Position numbers and translations under genes: made by a program. From NCBI RefSeq assembly GCF_019511525.1, contig NZ_JAEUAT010000010.1:168972-232971 (forward strand): a stretch of 64,000 nucleotides of DNA, read 5' to 3'. Each line of letters begins with the position of its first letter. Position 1 is the stretch's first letter. The DNA comes from Rhizobium cauense. Lineage in GTDB: Bacteria > Pseudomonadota > Alphaproteobacteria > Rhizobiales > Rhizobiaceae. The notes beneath the pieces are model-generated. The model was not told the origin of the DNA. It saw only the letters and a program-made list of their open reading frames with translations, and made no database searches. Positions 25,832-34,626 of this stretch are shown here, piece after piece.

Positions 25832-26908
25832 TCAAGCGGCCGCGTTCTCCTGGCCGGTTTCCTGCGCCGCCAGAATGCGCCTTGCAACTTCTTCCAGGGC
25901 CCTCGCATTGTCCTTGGCAATGGATGCCGCGATGGCCTTCAGCGCTGCGATGTTACCGGGAGAAGCATCGTCGAGAGCGTCGTTCTCCTTCTGCGTCAGC
26001 TGCCGGTCGAGCCGGAAGTAATCGAGCCTCTCGATGTTCTCGTCGGTGACGACGGTGGAGTATTCGATATCCGTGCCGGCGGGGTTGAGGAGCGCGTTGG
26101 CCTGATAGGAAGCCGTGCTTGCCTGCCCCTGCATCAGTATTGAAATCAATGGCGTATCATAGGCGGGATGCATCCAGCCGATAGCGCCCCAGTCCTTCGC
26201 CTCCTGATAGGCAACCGGACGGTTCTGTTGCCCGGTGCCGAGCGAAAGGAAGACCAGCCTGTCGCCTTGCCAGGGTTTCTTGCGGGCCTCGATATAGGCC
26301 GCGAGAATAGGGTCGTTGGCAAACACGCCGCCGTCGATCAGCGGCACAAAACGTTCGTCCTGTTTCTTGACCCCGACGCGCTCGATCAGCGCCGGTGGAA
26401 AATAGGTCGGCGCAGCCGAGGTCGCGCGTGCCGCCTCCCAATAACGGAAATTGCTGTTCTTCTTGTCTGCATTCGACATGAAAAGCGCCGTACGGTTGCG
26501 GATGTCGTAGGCCGGGATGAGGACAGTGGACAGGCCTTTGTCCAGCGTCGCGGTTCCCAGGCGTTGCTTCAGCTTTGCCTCGAGCATATCGGCGTTGTAG
26601 CTCGGATCATTGAGACCGAACGGATTTATGACGTCGGCGAGCGGCGGTTTCTTGAAGATCTCGCCGCCTTCGTTCACATAGAGGCCGAGCAGCTCGTCTG
26701 GCGTACAGGCTGCCTCGCCGGACCTCGACGGGTGAGGGCATGTCAGGCCGGCTGCAATAATGCCGCCGGTGGAAGTTCCCGCAATCAGGTCGAAGGCCTT
26801 GTGTAGCGGTATCCCGTCAAGGCGACTTGCCAGTTCGACTAGGATGACGGCTGGAATGATGCCACGGATGCCGCCGCCGTCGATAGAAAGAATGAAACGC
26901 GTTGCCAT
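25832..26908 (-). CDS. Patatin-like phospholipase
   Basis: 358 residues from ATG 26908, with GGAGAGGAAA directly upstream; a further ATG four codons earlier overlaps this ribosome site. Oxyanion motif DGGGIRG (10-16), nucleophile elbow GTSTGG with Ser46, and the catalytic Asp in IDGGVFAND (about 190-198). No signal peptide, so a cytoplasmic lipid acyl hydrolase. Patatins of this CapV-like length also act as CBASS effectors, but no cyclic-nucleotide synthase, ubiquitin-like or HORMA gene is nearby, so a housekeeping lipase is more likely. Confidence 0.88.
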   Translation of the reverse strand: MATRFILSIDGGGIRGIIPAVILVELASRLDGIPLHKAFDLIAGTSTGGIIAAGLTCPHPSRSGEAACTPDELLGLYVNEGGEIFKKPPLADVINPFGLNDPSYNADMLEAKLKQRLGTATLDKGLSTVLIPAYDIRNRTALFMSNADKKNSNFRYWEAARATSAAPTYFPPALIERVGVKKQDERFVPLIDGGVFANDPILAAYIEARKKPWQGDRLVFLSLGTGQQNRPVAYQEAKDWGAIGWMHPAYDTPLISILMQGQASTASYQANALLNPAGTDIEYSTVVTDENIERLDYFRLDRQLTQKENDALDDASPGNIAALKAIAASIAKDNARALEEVARRILAAQETGQENAAA

Positions 26909-27011
26909 TTTCCTCTCCATACCGGTTCATCCGGTGTGGACAGTATGAAATACAACCATAATAATACTACAAACTGAAATGCTCTTTTTGATTGAGGTCG
27001 GTTGTGGGCTG

Positions 27012-28052
27012 TCAGAACTGCGTGATGACGCTGATCCCGATCCCTTCCGCCCGATCAAGCGTCATCAGACCTGGGATCGCCTCCTCAAGCGTGATCCGTC
27101 GTCCGATCAGCTTTTGCGGCGCGATCTTGCCCGAAATCAGCATCGACAGCATCGCGTCGTAGCGCCAGGCCTGCATGCCGTGGCTGCCATAGATCTCCAG
27201 CTCGTGGCCGATCACCTGTGCCATCGGGATCTGCGGCGCCGCATATTCCCCGAGCATCAGGCCGACCTGTACGTGCCGCCCGCGCCGGCGGAGATTCTTG
27301 ATCGAGTTGAAGCAGGTTACGGGATGCCCGAGCGCATCGATCGAGACATGGGCGCCGCCCTTGGTGATCTCGCGCACCGCTTCCGCCACGTCCGCGACAC
27401 TGTTCGCATTGATCGTCGCCACGGCGCCGCATTCACGGGCGAAGGCAAGCTTTTCGTCGGACAGATCAATGCCGATGGCGTTTGCTCCGAGCGCGGTCGC
27501 GATCATGATTGCCGAAAGCCCGACGCCGCCGCAGCCGTGCACGGCGATCCATTCGCCGGGGCCGGTACGCGCGTGGTCGACGACAGCGCGAAACGATGTC
27601 GCAAAGCGGCAGCCGAGGCTTGCAGCGGTCGCGTCATCGATGCTGTCGGGCAGATGCACGAGGTTGGTGTCGGCATAGTCGATCGCCACGTATTCCGCGA
27701 ACGAACCCCAATGGGTGAAGCCCGGCTGGAACTGGTTGGGGCAGACCTGCTGGTTGCCGGAATGGCATTCGCTGCAATGGCCGCAGCCGGAAACGAAGGG
27801 GACGGTCACCCGGTCGCCGACCTTGAAGCGGACAACGCCCTTTCCGGTTGCAACCACCTTGCCGGCCAGCTCATGTCCCGGCACATGCGGCAGCTTGATG
27901 TCGGGATCGTGGCCCATCCAGCCGTGCCAGTCGCTGCGGCAAAGCCCGGTCGCGCCGACCGCGATGACAACGCCGTCCTCGGTGGGTGTCGGATCGGGCA
28001 GGGTGCGGATCTCGGGAGCCTTCTCGAAGGCGTCATAGAACATGGCTTTCAT
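27012..28052 (-). CDS. Zinc-dependent alcohol dehydrogenase (MDR family)
   Basis: 346 residues from ATG 28052, 8 nt after GAGGAG; a GTG three codons earlier touches the ribosome site. Catalytic-zinc ligands in GLCRSDWHGW and GHELAG, four structural-zinc cysteines in SGCGHCSECHSGNQQVC, and NAD-binding VHGCGGVGLSA. Family length and motifs fit cytosolic class III-like alcohol dehydrogenases. The substrate is unknown. Single gene, convergent with nothing; the downstream patatin gene is 103 bp away on the same strand. Confidence 0.88.
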   Translation of the reverse strand: MKAMFYDAFEKAPEIRTLPDPTPTEDGVVIAVGATGLCRSDWHGWMGHDPDIKLPHVPGHELAGKVVATGKGVVRFKVGDRVTVPFVSGCGHCSECHSGNQQVCPNQFQPGFTHWGSFAEYVAIDYADTNLVHLPDSIDDATAASLGCRFATSFRAVVDHARTGPGEWIAVHGCGGVGLSAIMIATALGANAIGIDLSDEKLAFARECGAVATINANSVADVAEAVREITKGGAHVSIDALGHPVTCFNSIKNLRRRGRHVQVGLMLGEYAAPQIPMAQVIGHELEIYGSHGMQAWRYDAMLSMLISGKIAPQKLIGRRITLEEAIPGLMTLDRAEGIGISVITQF

Positions 28053-28295
28053 CGATGTCACTCCTCGTCAGCGCGTGCGGCCTAAGATTGCATGGCTGTG
28101 CTGTCGCTTCCAACCGCGCGATCCATGATTTTCCGTGATATACCCATCGACGGCGCTCAAGGGCCCCGCACGAATATTACTCCCTGCGAGGGTCCTTCGC
28201 CATTTTGTTGCTTAGGATTCTGGGGCGTCGATTTCCGCTTGACCGCCGCTTCGCACGGGGATTTCTGCTCTTCGAACTTTTGAAGGAGGATGCCA

Positions 28296-29183
28296 ATGGC
28301 CGTCGACACATCGCCCCGCTCGAACACCTGGACCTATGTCGAGGGAGAGTGGCTTGCCGGCAATCCGCCGCTGATCGGGCCGACCTCGCACGCGATGTGG
28401 CTGGCCTCGACGGTCTTCGATGGCGCGCGCTGGTTTGACGGCATAGCGCCTGATCTCGACCTGCATTGCCAGCGCGTCAACCGCTCTGCCATTGCCATGG
28501 GCCTGAAGCCCGTAAAGACCGCCGAGGAGATCGAGGCGCTCGCTTGGGAAGGCATCAGGAAGTTCGACGGCAAGACGCCGATCTATATCAAGCCGATGTA
28601 TTGGGGCGAGCACGGCTCGGCCGGCAGTGTTGTTACCGTCGATGGTGAGTCCACGCGCTTCGCACTGTGCCTGTTCGAGGCTCCGCTCGGCAACAACGCC
28701 CCGAACTCGCTCACCGTTTCGCCCTATCGTCGCCCGTCGCCGGAAACGGCTATGACGGACGCCAAGGCCGGTTCGCTCTATCCGAACAGCGGCCGCGCCA
28801 TCGCTGAAGCCAAGAGCCGCGGCTTCGATAACGCGCTGATGCGTGACATGAACGGCAATGTCGCCGAAACGGCATCTTCCAACATCTTCATGGTCAAGGA
28901 TGGCATCGTCTCGACGCCGGTCGCCAACCGCACCTTCCTTGCCGGCATCACCCGCGCCCGCGTCATCGGCCTGTTGCGCAAGGCGGGCTTCGAGGTGCGC
29001 GAGGTGACGCTTTCGGTCGAGGACTTCATGAGCGCCGACGAGATCTTCACCACTGGCAACTACTCCAAGGTCGTCGGCATCAACCGTCTCGATGGCCGCG
29101 ATTTCCAGCAGGGGCCGGTCACCCGCAAGGCGTTCGAACTCTACATGGACTGGGCATTCGGCCGCAGCGAAAGCGACAGCTAA
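28296..29183 (+). CDS. ilvE: Branched-chain amino acid aminotransferase
   Basis: 295 residues from ATG 28296; AGGAGG (28284-28289) is 6 nt upstream, while an ATG at 28290 is too close. PLP-dependent fold type IV: the catalytic lysine is Lys157 in DAKAGSLYPN, with NVAETASSNIFMVKDG and TFLAGITRARVIGL binding the cofactor phosphate. Transfers amino groups between glutamate and Leu/Ile/Val keto acids. The YIKPMYWGEHG segment is typical of the alphaproteobacterial subgroup. The 240-bp 5' region shows no leader peptide rich in branched-chain codons. A second ilvE-like gene elsewhere cannot be excluded. Confidence 0.85.
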   Translation: MAVDTSPRSNTWTYVEGEWLAGNPPLIGPTSHAMWLASTVFDGARWFDGIAPDLDLHCQRVNRSAIAMGLKPVKTAEEIEALAWEGIRKFDGKTPIYIKPMYWGEHGSAGSVVTVDGESTRFALCLFEAPLGNNAPNSLTVSPYRRPSPETAMTDAKAGSLYPNSGRAIAEAKSRGFDNALMRDMNGNVAETASSNIFMVKDGIVSTPVANRTFLAGITRARVIGLLRKAGFEVREVTLSVEDFMSADEIFTTGNYSKVVGINRLDGRDFQQGPVTRKAFELYMDWAFGRSESDS

Positions 29184-29207
29184 ATCAGTCGCATCTCATC
29201 GGAATAA

Positions 29208-29232
29208 AATGGTCGCGCTTGTCGCGGCCATT
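29208..29232 (+). terminator. Weak hairpin after ilvE
   Basis: AATGGTCGCG, loop CTTGT, CGCGGCCATT: 10 bp with one G-U pair, 25 bp after the aminotransferase stop. Only two T residues follow, so termination may be partial. Confidence 0.45.
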
Positions 29233-29293
29233 CGCTCGGCTGTAGGGAGGAGAGCCGAAGCCCCATCATTCGAACGACCGAGAAGTCCGCGTC

Positions 29294-30220
29294 ATGATCG
29301 TGCGCCCCCGCCCCAGCCTGCTTAAACTCTTCTTCATTCTTCGCGGCTCGATCATCAAGCAGGTCTTTCCTCAGATTCTGCTGACCGGCTTCCTCTCCTC
29401 GCTCGTGGTCCTCGTCCACAGCGTCTGGCCGGGCACCTTGCCGGTGTTCAGCGGCGCGCCGTTCGCGCTTCTCGGCATCGCGATCTCCATCTTTCTCGGC
29501 TTCCGCAACAACGCCTGCTACGACCGCTGGTGGGAGGCGCGCAAGCAGTGGGGACAGATGATCTTCTCCGCGCGTCATTTTGCGCGACAGACGCTGATCC
29601 TCGAAACCGCACATGGCGAGGCTGGCGTCGACGCGCGCAGACGCCTTGTGACCCTCGTCATCGCTTTCATCCAGTCACTCGTGCCGCACTTACGCGCCGG
29701 CAGCGGCCGCGAAAAGGTCGAGCGTCTGCTGTCGCCTGAACTGAAGGCCCGCTATCACGCAAGCCGCACGCCGCCGGAGGCGATCTCGCTGGAAATTGCG
29801 CGGGAACTCGCCGATCTGCGTGCCAAGGGCATGCTGTCGGACATCTCCTATCAGATCCTCGACAAGACGCTCGGAGAGCTGACGCTGGCGCAGGCCTCCT
29901 GCGAGCGTATCCGCTGGACGCCGGTTCCGTTCGGCTACACGCTGCTGCTGCATCGCACGGCGCATCTCTTCTGCCTGCTCTTGCCCTTCGGCTTCGACGA
30001 CGTTCTCGGCTGGTTCATGCCCTTTGCGACCGCGTTGGTCGCCTACACCTTTTTCGGCCTCGATGCCTTGGGCGATGAGCTGGAAGCTCCCTTCGGCAAC
30101 CAGCCGAACGCGCTGCCGATCGGCGCCCTTGCCGATACGATCGAGATCAATCTGCGCGAGGCGCTGGGAGAAACGGACCTGCCGCCGCTCCCGACCCCGG
30201 TGGACTACCTGCTGATGTAG
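29294..30220 (+). CDS. Bestrophin-family (UPF0187) membrane channel
   Basis: 308 residues. Opening RPRPSLLKLFFILRGSI, four hydrophobic segments (about 25-45, 53-70, 215-240, 243-262), and the signature LGFRNNACYDRWWEARKQWG (about 75-94). C-terminal LGDELEAPFGNQPNALPI is conserved in the family and lines the cytosolic aperture. Bacterial bestrophins form pentameric ion channels, selective for cations in the characterised Klebsiella protein. Convergent with the MFS gene 6 bp downstream. Confidence 0.9.
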   Translation: MIVRPRPSLLKLFFILRGSIIKQVFPQILLTGFLSSLVVLVHSVWPGTLPVFSGAPFALLGIAISIFLGFRNNACYDRWWEARKQWGQMIFSARHFARQTLILETAHGEAGVDARRRLVTLVIAFIQSLVPHLRAGSGREKVERLLSPELKARYHASRTPPEAISLEIARELADLRAKGMLSDISYQILDKTLGELTLAQASCERIRWTPVPFGYTLLLHRTAHLFCLLLPFGFDDVLGWFMPFATALVAYTFFGLDALGDELEAPFGNQPNALPIGALADTIEINLREALGETDLPPLPTPVDYLLM

Positions 30221-30226
30221 GCTTGT

Positions 30227-31450
30227 TCAGGTCCCTCGCGGGCGTACGAGCCAGGCGTAGGCGGCGCCAGCGATCAAAAGCACGCAGGTTCCGAGAAACA
30301 CGGCCCGCATGCCGATGTGGCCGCCAACGAAGCCGCCGAGCACGGGTCCGGCGACCTGGCCGACATATTGCGAGGAGACCGACAGGCCGAGGATGCTGCC
30401 AGCTGCGCTGTCAGGCACGCTGTGGCGGATGACCGCCGAGATGCAGGGCAACAGTCCGCCGAGCGCCACGCCCATCAGAAAGCGCAGAATGATGAGCTGC
30501 CAGGAGGTCGTCACGAATGCCTGCGGGATCAACAACAGCCCGGCCACCGCAAGGGCGCCCGCAATGACGGGCCAGTGGCCGATACGGTCCGCTAGCTTGC
30601 CGAGCCGCGAGGCCGACAGGATGCTGCCGAGGGCCGCCGCCGACATGACGACACCTGCAATCATTGTTACCCTGCCGGGATCTTCCGCCAGCTGCGCGAC
30701 ATAGACGGTGATGATCGGCTCGATCGACATGTTGGCGAGCATCAGCAGCAGCCCGGTTGCCAGCATTGCGATGACGGGGCCCTTGTCCGGGATCGAGGCC
30801 CAGCCACCGCTCGCCTTCGCGGCTTGCTTGCGGGCAGGGGACTTCTCTTCCTTGATCAGGAAAGTCGTCGCGAGGAACGCCAGGAAGATCATCCCGCCCG
30901 CGGCGAGAAACGTGCTGCGGATGCCGATCAGCGGCGGCAGTGCTCCGCCGATCAGTGGACCCACGAGGTTGCCTGCCATGATGCCGGAAGCGAGAACGCC
31001 GAGTGCCCAGGCAGAACGGTCCTTTGGCGTTTGCGTGGCGACCAGCACCATCGAGCCGGACGAGTAGCCACCCGCAAGACCCACGAACAGGCGGAGAGCG
31101 ACGAGCTGCCACACGTTATCGGCCATGCCCATCAGCGAGATGGCAACCGTCATCCCGGCGCTGGCGCGCACCAGCATCAGCTTGCGTCCATAGATATCGC
31201 CGAGCCGGCCCCAGAGCGGCGCCACGAAGGCCGCGGCCAGGAAGGTCGCGCCATAGGCGATGCCGGACCACTGGACGATCGCCGCATGATCGCTGACACC
31301 AAGTTCCTCGACATAGAGCGGCAGGAAGGGCAAGAGCAGCGTCATCGCGACGATCGTCGTGAAGGAGCCGAGCAGCGAAATGACCAGATTGCGCTTCCAG
31401 TAGATCGAACCGCTATCGACGACGGCGGCGTCCCATTTGGTATCGGTCAT
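30227..31450 (-). CDS. MFS transporter, multidrug-efflux type
   Basis: 407 residues, twelve predicted membrane segments. Motif A-like region GRLGDIYGRKLMLVRA between segments 2 and 3, and a second copy SRLGKLADRIGHWPV between 8 and 9, as in drug:H+ antiporters of the Bmr/TetA group. The central loop (KEEKSPARKQAAKAS) is cytoplasmic. The specificity is unknown. Its start overlaps by 4 bp the stop of a small upstream frame, and its stop is 6 bp from the convergent bestrophin gene. Confidence 0.88.
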   Translation of the reverse strand: MTDTKWDAAVVDSGSIYWKRNLVISLLGSFTTIVAMTLLLPFLPLYVEELGVSDHAAIVQWSGIAYGATFLAAAFVAPLWGRLGDIYGRKLMLVRASAGMTVAISLMGMADNVWQLVALRLFVGLAGGYSSGSMVLVATQTPKDRSAWALGVLASGIMAGNLVGPLIGGALPPLIGIRSTFLAAGGMIFLAFLATTFLIKEEKSPARKQAAKASGGWASIPDKGPVIAMLATGLLLMLANMSIEPIITVYVAQLAEDPGRVTMIAGVVMSAAALGSILSASRLGKLADRIGHWPVIAGALAVAGLLLIPQAFVTTSWQLIILRFLMGVALGGLLPCISAVIRHSVPDSAAGSILGLSVSSQYVGQVAGPVLGGFVGGHIGMRAVFLGTCVLLIAGAAYAWLVRPRGT

Positions 31451-31692
31451 TTCGTGGCCTTTGCATTGATCGTACAGGTCAGGTCAGCCGCACCGGAGGC
31501 AAGGACATGTCCCTTTGCGGCGGCAGGAAAATCGGCGCGGGTGAAGGCGTCGGGAAGCATGAGCTGGTCGGTATCGAGCGCATGATGGTTATGCGGGATG
31601 CGCGGATCGTTCCAGGGCGGGCATGTGACCATATAGCCCCCGCAAGGGCGATCCATCAAGGCGGCTGCGAACCGGTTCTGGCCGTCGGTCAC
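31447..31692 (-). CDS. Possible small protein overlapping the MFS start
   Basis: Frame of 81 codons from GTG 31692; an internal ATG at 31635 with GGGGG 5 nt upstream gives a 62-residue alternative. The stop overlaps the MFS start by ATGA, which suggests translational coupling. Contains MVTCPPWNDPRIPHNHHALD and ends DLTCTINAKATK. No signal peptide and no recognised family. It may be a small protein or a remnant of a longer gene. Confidence 0.35.
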   Translation of the reverse strand: MTDGQNRFAAALMDRPCGGYMVTCPPWNDPRIPHNHHALDTDQLMLPDAFTRADFPAAAKGHVLASGAADLTCTINAKATK

Positions 31693-31716
31693 TTCACGAC
31701 TGCTGCTGTGGTTCCG

Positions 31717-32100
31717 TCATTCGTACGCGACGAACGAAATCACGTTGCCGTCCGGGTCACGGACATGGAAGTCCGTTCCACCCCAGGGCTGGCTGGTTGG
31801 TTCCTGCGCAAACTCCGCGCCGCGTCCTTTCAGCTCCTCAAACAGCCCGTGGACGTCCGAAACCTCAATTGTAGCGAGGATAAGCGAGACCTCGCGTGCT
31901 GCCAGATCGGCAAAATTCGGTTTGCTGACACACCGAAGATGCAGACAGGCCGCGCCGCGTGACACCGCACCGTAAAACGGCGGCGTACCGTGGAGGAAAT
32001 CGACGTCAAATCCGAGCTTCTCGTTAAAGAATCGGGCGCTCGCCGGCACATCACGCACAAAGAGGATCGGGATGATGGACGTCAGGGAAATTTCGTTCAT
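31717..32100 (-). CDS. VOC-family (glyoxalase/bleomycin-resistance-like) protein
   Basis: 127 residues from ATG 32100, with GGAGAC upstream; the frame is open further 5' but that part lacks protein character. Two beta-alpha-beta-beta-beta units: IIPILFVRDVPASARFFNE-KLGFDVDF and SLILATIEVSDVHGLFEELK with a terminal FHVRDPDGNVISFVAY. The metal-site pattern is partial, so a ligand-binding resistance protein or an enzyme are both possible. Divergent from the GNAT gene. Confidence 0.82.
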   Translation of the reverse strand: MNEISLTSIIPILFVRDVPASARFFNEKLGFDVDFLHGTPPFYGAVSRGAACLHLRCVSKPNFADLAAREVSLILATIEVSDVHGLFEELKGRGAEFAQEPTSQPWGGTDFHVRDPDGNVISFVAYE

Positions 32101-32235
32101 GCATGTCTCCGCTATGCCGATAGAGTCTACAGATCGATTCATGTGTCTGCAAAGGGGCCGAACCAAACGATCGCACCTTGTCCGCAAAGCGCCAACAGCG
32201 AGCATGACATCGCTATCGTTAGCTGGTCTAATCGA

Positions 32236-32715
32236 ATGATGGAAATTCCCGACCTTTTGCCAGATATCAGGTTCCCTCCGCTCGTGGCATCGGACCATGA
32301 GTTCTCGTTTCGGGTGAAAGCCGAAGCGATGGGTCCTCATATCAAGCGTCACTGGGGCTGGGACGAGCAATATCAGCGAGATGTTCACCACCAGAAATTA
32401 CGAGCCAGGCCCTTTTCGCTGATTGAGTTAAATGGGAGCGCGATAGGCACGGTATCGTTGGAGCGGCACGCGGATCACCTGCAGTTTGGCGAGTTTTACA
32501 TCCTGACAGAATTTCGCGGGCAAGGCATTGGATCGAGAGTCTTGCGCCATTGCCTTTCGCTCGCTGACGAAATGCACCTTCCAGTGTCACTTGAGTATCT
32601 TCTGTGGAACCCTGTCGGCACCCTTTATCGCAGGCATGGCTTTTTGGAAACGTCAACCACGGAGACCCATTACATCCTTAGCCGTCCGACCACTGGTCCC
32701 GGCGCCATGCGCTGA
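32236..32715 (+). CDS. GNAT-family N-acetyltransferase
   Basis: 159 residues from ATG 32236 (a second ATG follows directly). Acetyl-CoA loop FRGQGIGSRVLRHC (about 94-107), then LPVSLEYLLWNPVGTLYRRHGF, the typical strand 5-helix 4 and NP-AxxLYxRxGF region. N-terminal ligand region IKRHWGWDEQYQRDVHHQK resembles a family of small-molecule GNATs. Substrate unknown. Weak ribosome site. Located between a divergent VOC gene and the operator of the DUF1254-type gene. Confidence 0.8.
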   Translation: MMEIPDLLPDIRFPPLVASDHEFSFRVKAEAMGPHIKRHWGWDEQYQRDVHHQKLRARPFSLIELNGSAIGTVSLERHADHLQFGEFYILTEFRGQGIGSRVLRHCLSLADEMHLPVSLEYLLWNPVGTLYRRHGFLETSTTETHYILSRPTTGPGAMR

Positions 32716-32754
32716 TACCCACTTCGCGCCAAACGCGGTCATTTACGGTTGCTA

Positions 32755-32774
32755 GTTACCGTAACGTACTTCCC
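32755..32774 (+). promoter_or_regulatory. Shared operator, copy A
   Basis: GTTAC-C-GTAAC (32755-32765) followed by GTACTTCCC. Preceded by ATTTACGG (32741-32748). Ends 86 bp before the DUF1254-type start. The same arrangement is found at 42693-42711 and, with one change, at 56643-56660. Looks like a TetR-type operator overlapping a promoter (inference). Confidence 0.6.
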
Positions 32775-32859
32775 GACGCTGCGTCGCTTGGGCATCGTTC
32801 GGCCGTCGCGCGAAGTGACTGTGTCTCGCTCCGAGGTACGGCGCTCGAGGGAGGTTCGA

Positions 32860-33879
32860 ATGATGAAGATTTCACAGACATTAATCATAGGCCTCCTGTT
32901 CATGGCAGGTTCAGCGGTGGCCGATGACGCTATCAAGGTGACGCCCGATAATTTTGTGCGCGCGGAAAGCGACATGTATTTTGCGGTTTCAGCCAAGGAG
33001 GGCGGCCTCGGGAAGCTGTTCCATCGCCGCGATACGTTCGACGTCGATCACCAGGCTGTGGTGCGCGGCAACCGCGATACGCTCTATTCGAGCGGCGTTT
33101 TCGACCTCGACGCCGGTCCCGTGACGATTACCATGCCGGATTCCGGAAATCGCTTCATGTCGTTGATGATCCTGAATGAGGATCACTACGTCATCGACGT
33201 ATTCCATGGCGCGGGAAGCCATACGCTGACCAAGGACCGCGTCGGCACGCGGTACGTCCTTGCTGCAATCCGCACCCTGATCGACCCCGGCAAGACGGGT
33301 GATGCCGACGAGGTTCACAAGCTGCAGGATGCCATCAAGGTTGGGCAGCCCGGCGGCCCTGGCAAACTGGAGCTGCCCACATGGGACAAGGTCAGCCAGG
33401 ATAAGGTGCGCAGCGCCCTCTTGGCGCTGAACGCCACCATGGGCAGCTTCGACCGGGCATTCGGCAGCAAGGAGCAGGTCGATCCCGTCCACCACCTGAT
33501 CGGGGCGGCGGCCGGCTGGGGTGGCAATCCCGATAGCGAGGCGATGTACATCGCCGTCACGCCGCCGCAGAATGACGGAAAGACGGTCTATACGCTGCGC
33601 GTTCCCCCTGGTGTTCCAGTCGATGGCTTCTGGTCGATCAGCCGCTACAATAGCGAAGGCTTCTTCGTACCCAATTCGCAGAACGCCTATTCCGTCAACA
33701 ATCTGACGGCGACCAAAGGCAGTGACGGTTCCATTGAGGTCCAGTTTGGTGGCTGCGATGGCAAGGTGGCCAATTGTCTGCCCATTGAGGCCGGATGGAA
33801 TTATACGGTCCGGCTCTACCGACCACAGCCGCAAGTGCTGGATGGAAGTTGGAAGTTCCCTGATCCGCAGCCGCGATGA
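32860..33879 (+). CDS. Secreted DUF1254/DUF1214-type protein
   Basis: 339 residues from ATG 32860 (a second ATG follows), with GAGGGAGG 5 nt upstream. Signal peptide MMKISQTLIIGLLFMAGSAVA. N-terminal DUF1254-like part: DNFVRAESDMYF, HQAVVRGNRDTLYSSGVFDL. C-terminal DUF1214-like part: YTLRVPPGVPVDGFWSIS-RYN, then GWNYTVRLYRPQPQVLDGSW. The family is periplasmic or exported with no agreed activity. It shares an operator with the second DUF1254-type gene at 41203-42615 and the alkylsulfatase gene, pointing to coregulation. Followed by a GST gene after 77 bp. Confidence 0.8.
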   Translation: MMKISQTLIIGLLFMAGSAVADDAIKVTPDNFVRAESDMYFAVSAKEGGLGKLFHRRDTFDVDHQAVVRGNRDTLYSSGVFDLDAGPVTITMPDSGNRFMSLMILNEDHYVIDVFHGAGSHTLTKDRVGTRYVLAAIRTLIDPGKTGDADEVHKLQDAIKVGQPGGPGKLELPTWDKVSQDKVRSALLALNATMGSFDRAFGSKEQVDPVHHLIGAAAGWGGNPDSEAMYIAVTPPQNDGKTVYTLRVPPGVPVDGFWSISRYNSEGFFVPNSQNAYSVNNLTATKGSDGSIEVQFGGCDGKVANCLPIEAGWNYTVRLYRPQPQVLDGSWKFPDPQPR

Positions 33880-33956
33880 ACACCTTTATATCGATCTGAT
33901 TGTAGGAGCTTCGTTCGGAAAATCGTCTTCAAGCAAGACAGCTATGGAGAACGGCG

Positions 33957-34607
33957 ATGACCATTACAATTACGGCCTTCGAGCGCTCGCCCGATCGTGG
34001 CAAGGGACTGGCGCGGGACATGCGCGTTCGCTGGGCGCTTGAAGAGGTGGGGCAGCCTTACGAGGTTCGTCTACTGTCGTTCAAGGCGATGAAGGAGCCA
34101 GCGCATCTCGCGCTTCAGCCCTTCGGGCAAATCCCAACCTATGAGGAAGGCGATCTCGCCCTGTTCGAGTCGGGAGCAGTCGTCCTCCATATTGCGCAGC
34201 GCCATGCCGGTCTCTTGCCTGATGACGCGGATGCCAGGGCGCGTGCGATCACCTGGATGTTTGCCGCGGTCAGCACAATGGAACCGACGATCGTCGATCG
34301 TGAAATCGTTCGATACCTCGAGGGTGACAAGCCGTGGTACGAGGAGCGCCTGTCCATGGTCGATGACCGCATCCGTCGGCGGCTGAGGGACCTTTCCAAC
34401 AGGCTTGGCGATGCCGAGTGGCTCGACGGCGCGTTCAGCGCGGGAGACCTTGAGATGGTGTCGGCGCTGCTCCGGGCGAGAGGATCAGGCATCCTGGACG
34501 AATATCCGAACCTTGCTGCCTATGTCGCTCGCGGCGAAGCGCGGCCCGCATACAAGCGCGCATTCGACGCTCAGCTGGCGGTTTTCACCGCCGCGTCGAC
34601 CGGATGA
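33957..34607 (+). CDS. Glutathione S-transferase family protein
   Basis: 216 residues. N-terminal thioredoxin-like domain (about 1-80) with the cis-proline QPFGQIPTYEEGDLALFESG, the glutathione-gamma-glutamyl site, and an all-helical C-terminal domain (about 90-210) with LDGAFSAGDLEMV. The catalytic Ser/Cys position near residue 11 reads SPDRGKGLARDMRVRWALEE, so a serine is available. Probably detoxification of electrophiles; the substrate is unknown. Lies downstream of the DUF1254-type gene, so may be cotranscribed. Confidence 0.85.
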   Translation: MTITITAFERSPDRGKGLARDMRVRWALEEVGQPYEVRLLSFKAMKEPAHLALQPFGQIPTYEEGDLALFESGAVVLHIAQRHAGLLPDDADARARAITWMFAAVSTMEPTIVDREIVRYLEGDKPWYEERLSMVDDRIRRRLRDLSNRLGDAEWLDGAFSAGDLEMVSALLRARGSGILDEYPNLAAYVARGEARPAYKRAFDAQLAVFTAASTG

Positions 34608-34626
34608 CGCACGTTCTGGCTTGGTC

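Noticed and set aside
25832..26908. CBASS defence system with patatin effector
   Set aside because: No CD-NTase, Cap2/Cap3 or HORMA/TRIP13 genes are present within the flanking 5 kb.
26979..28085. Plus-strand 368-codon frame opposite the alcohol dehydrogenase
   Set aside because: Shadow of a clearly assigned zinc dehydrogenase. No ribosome site or domain.
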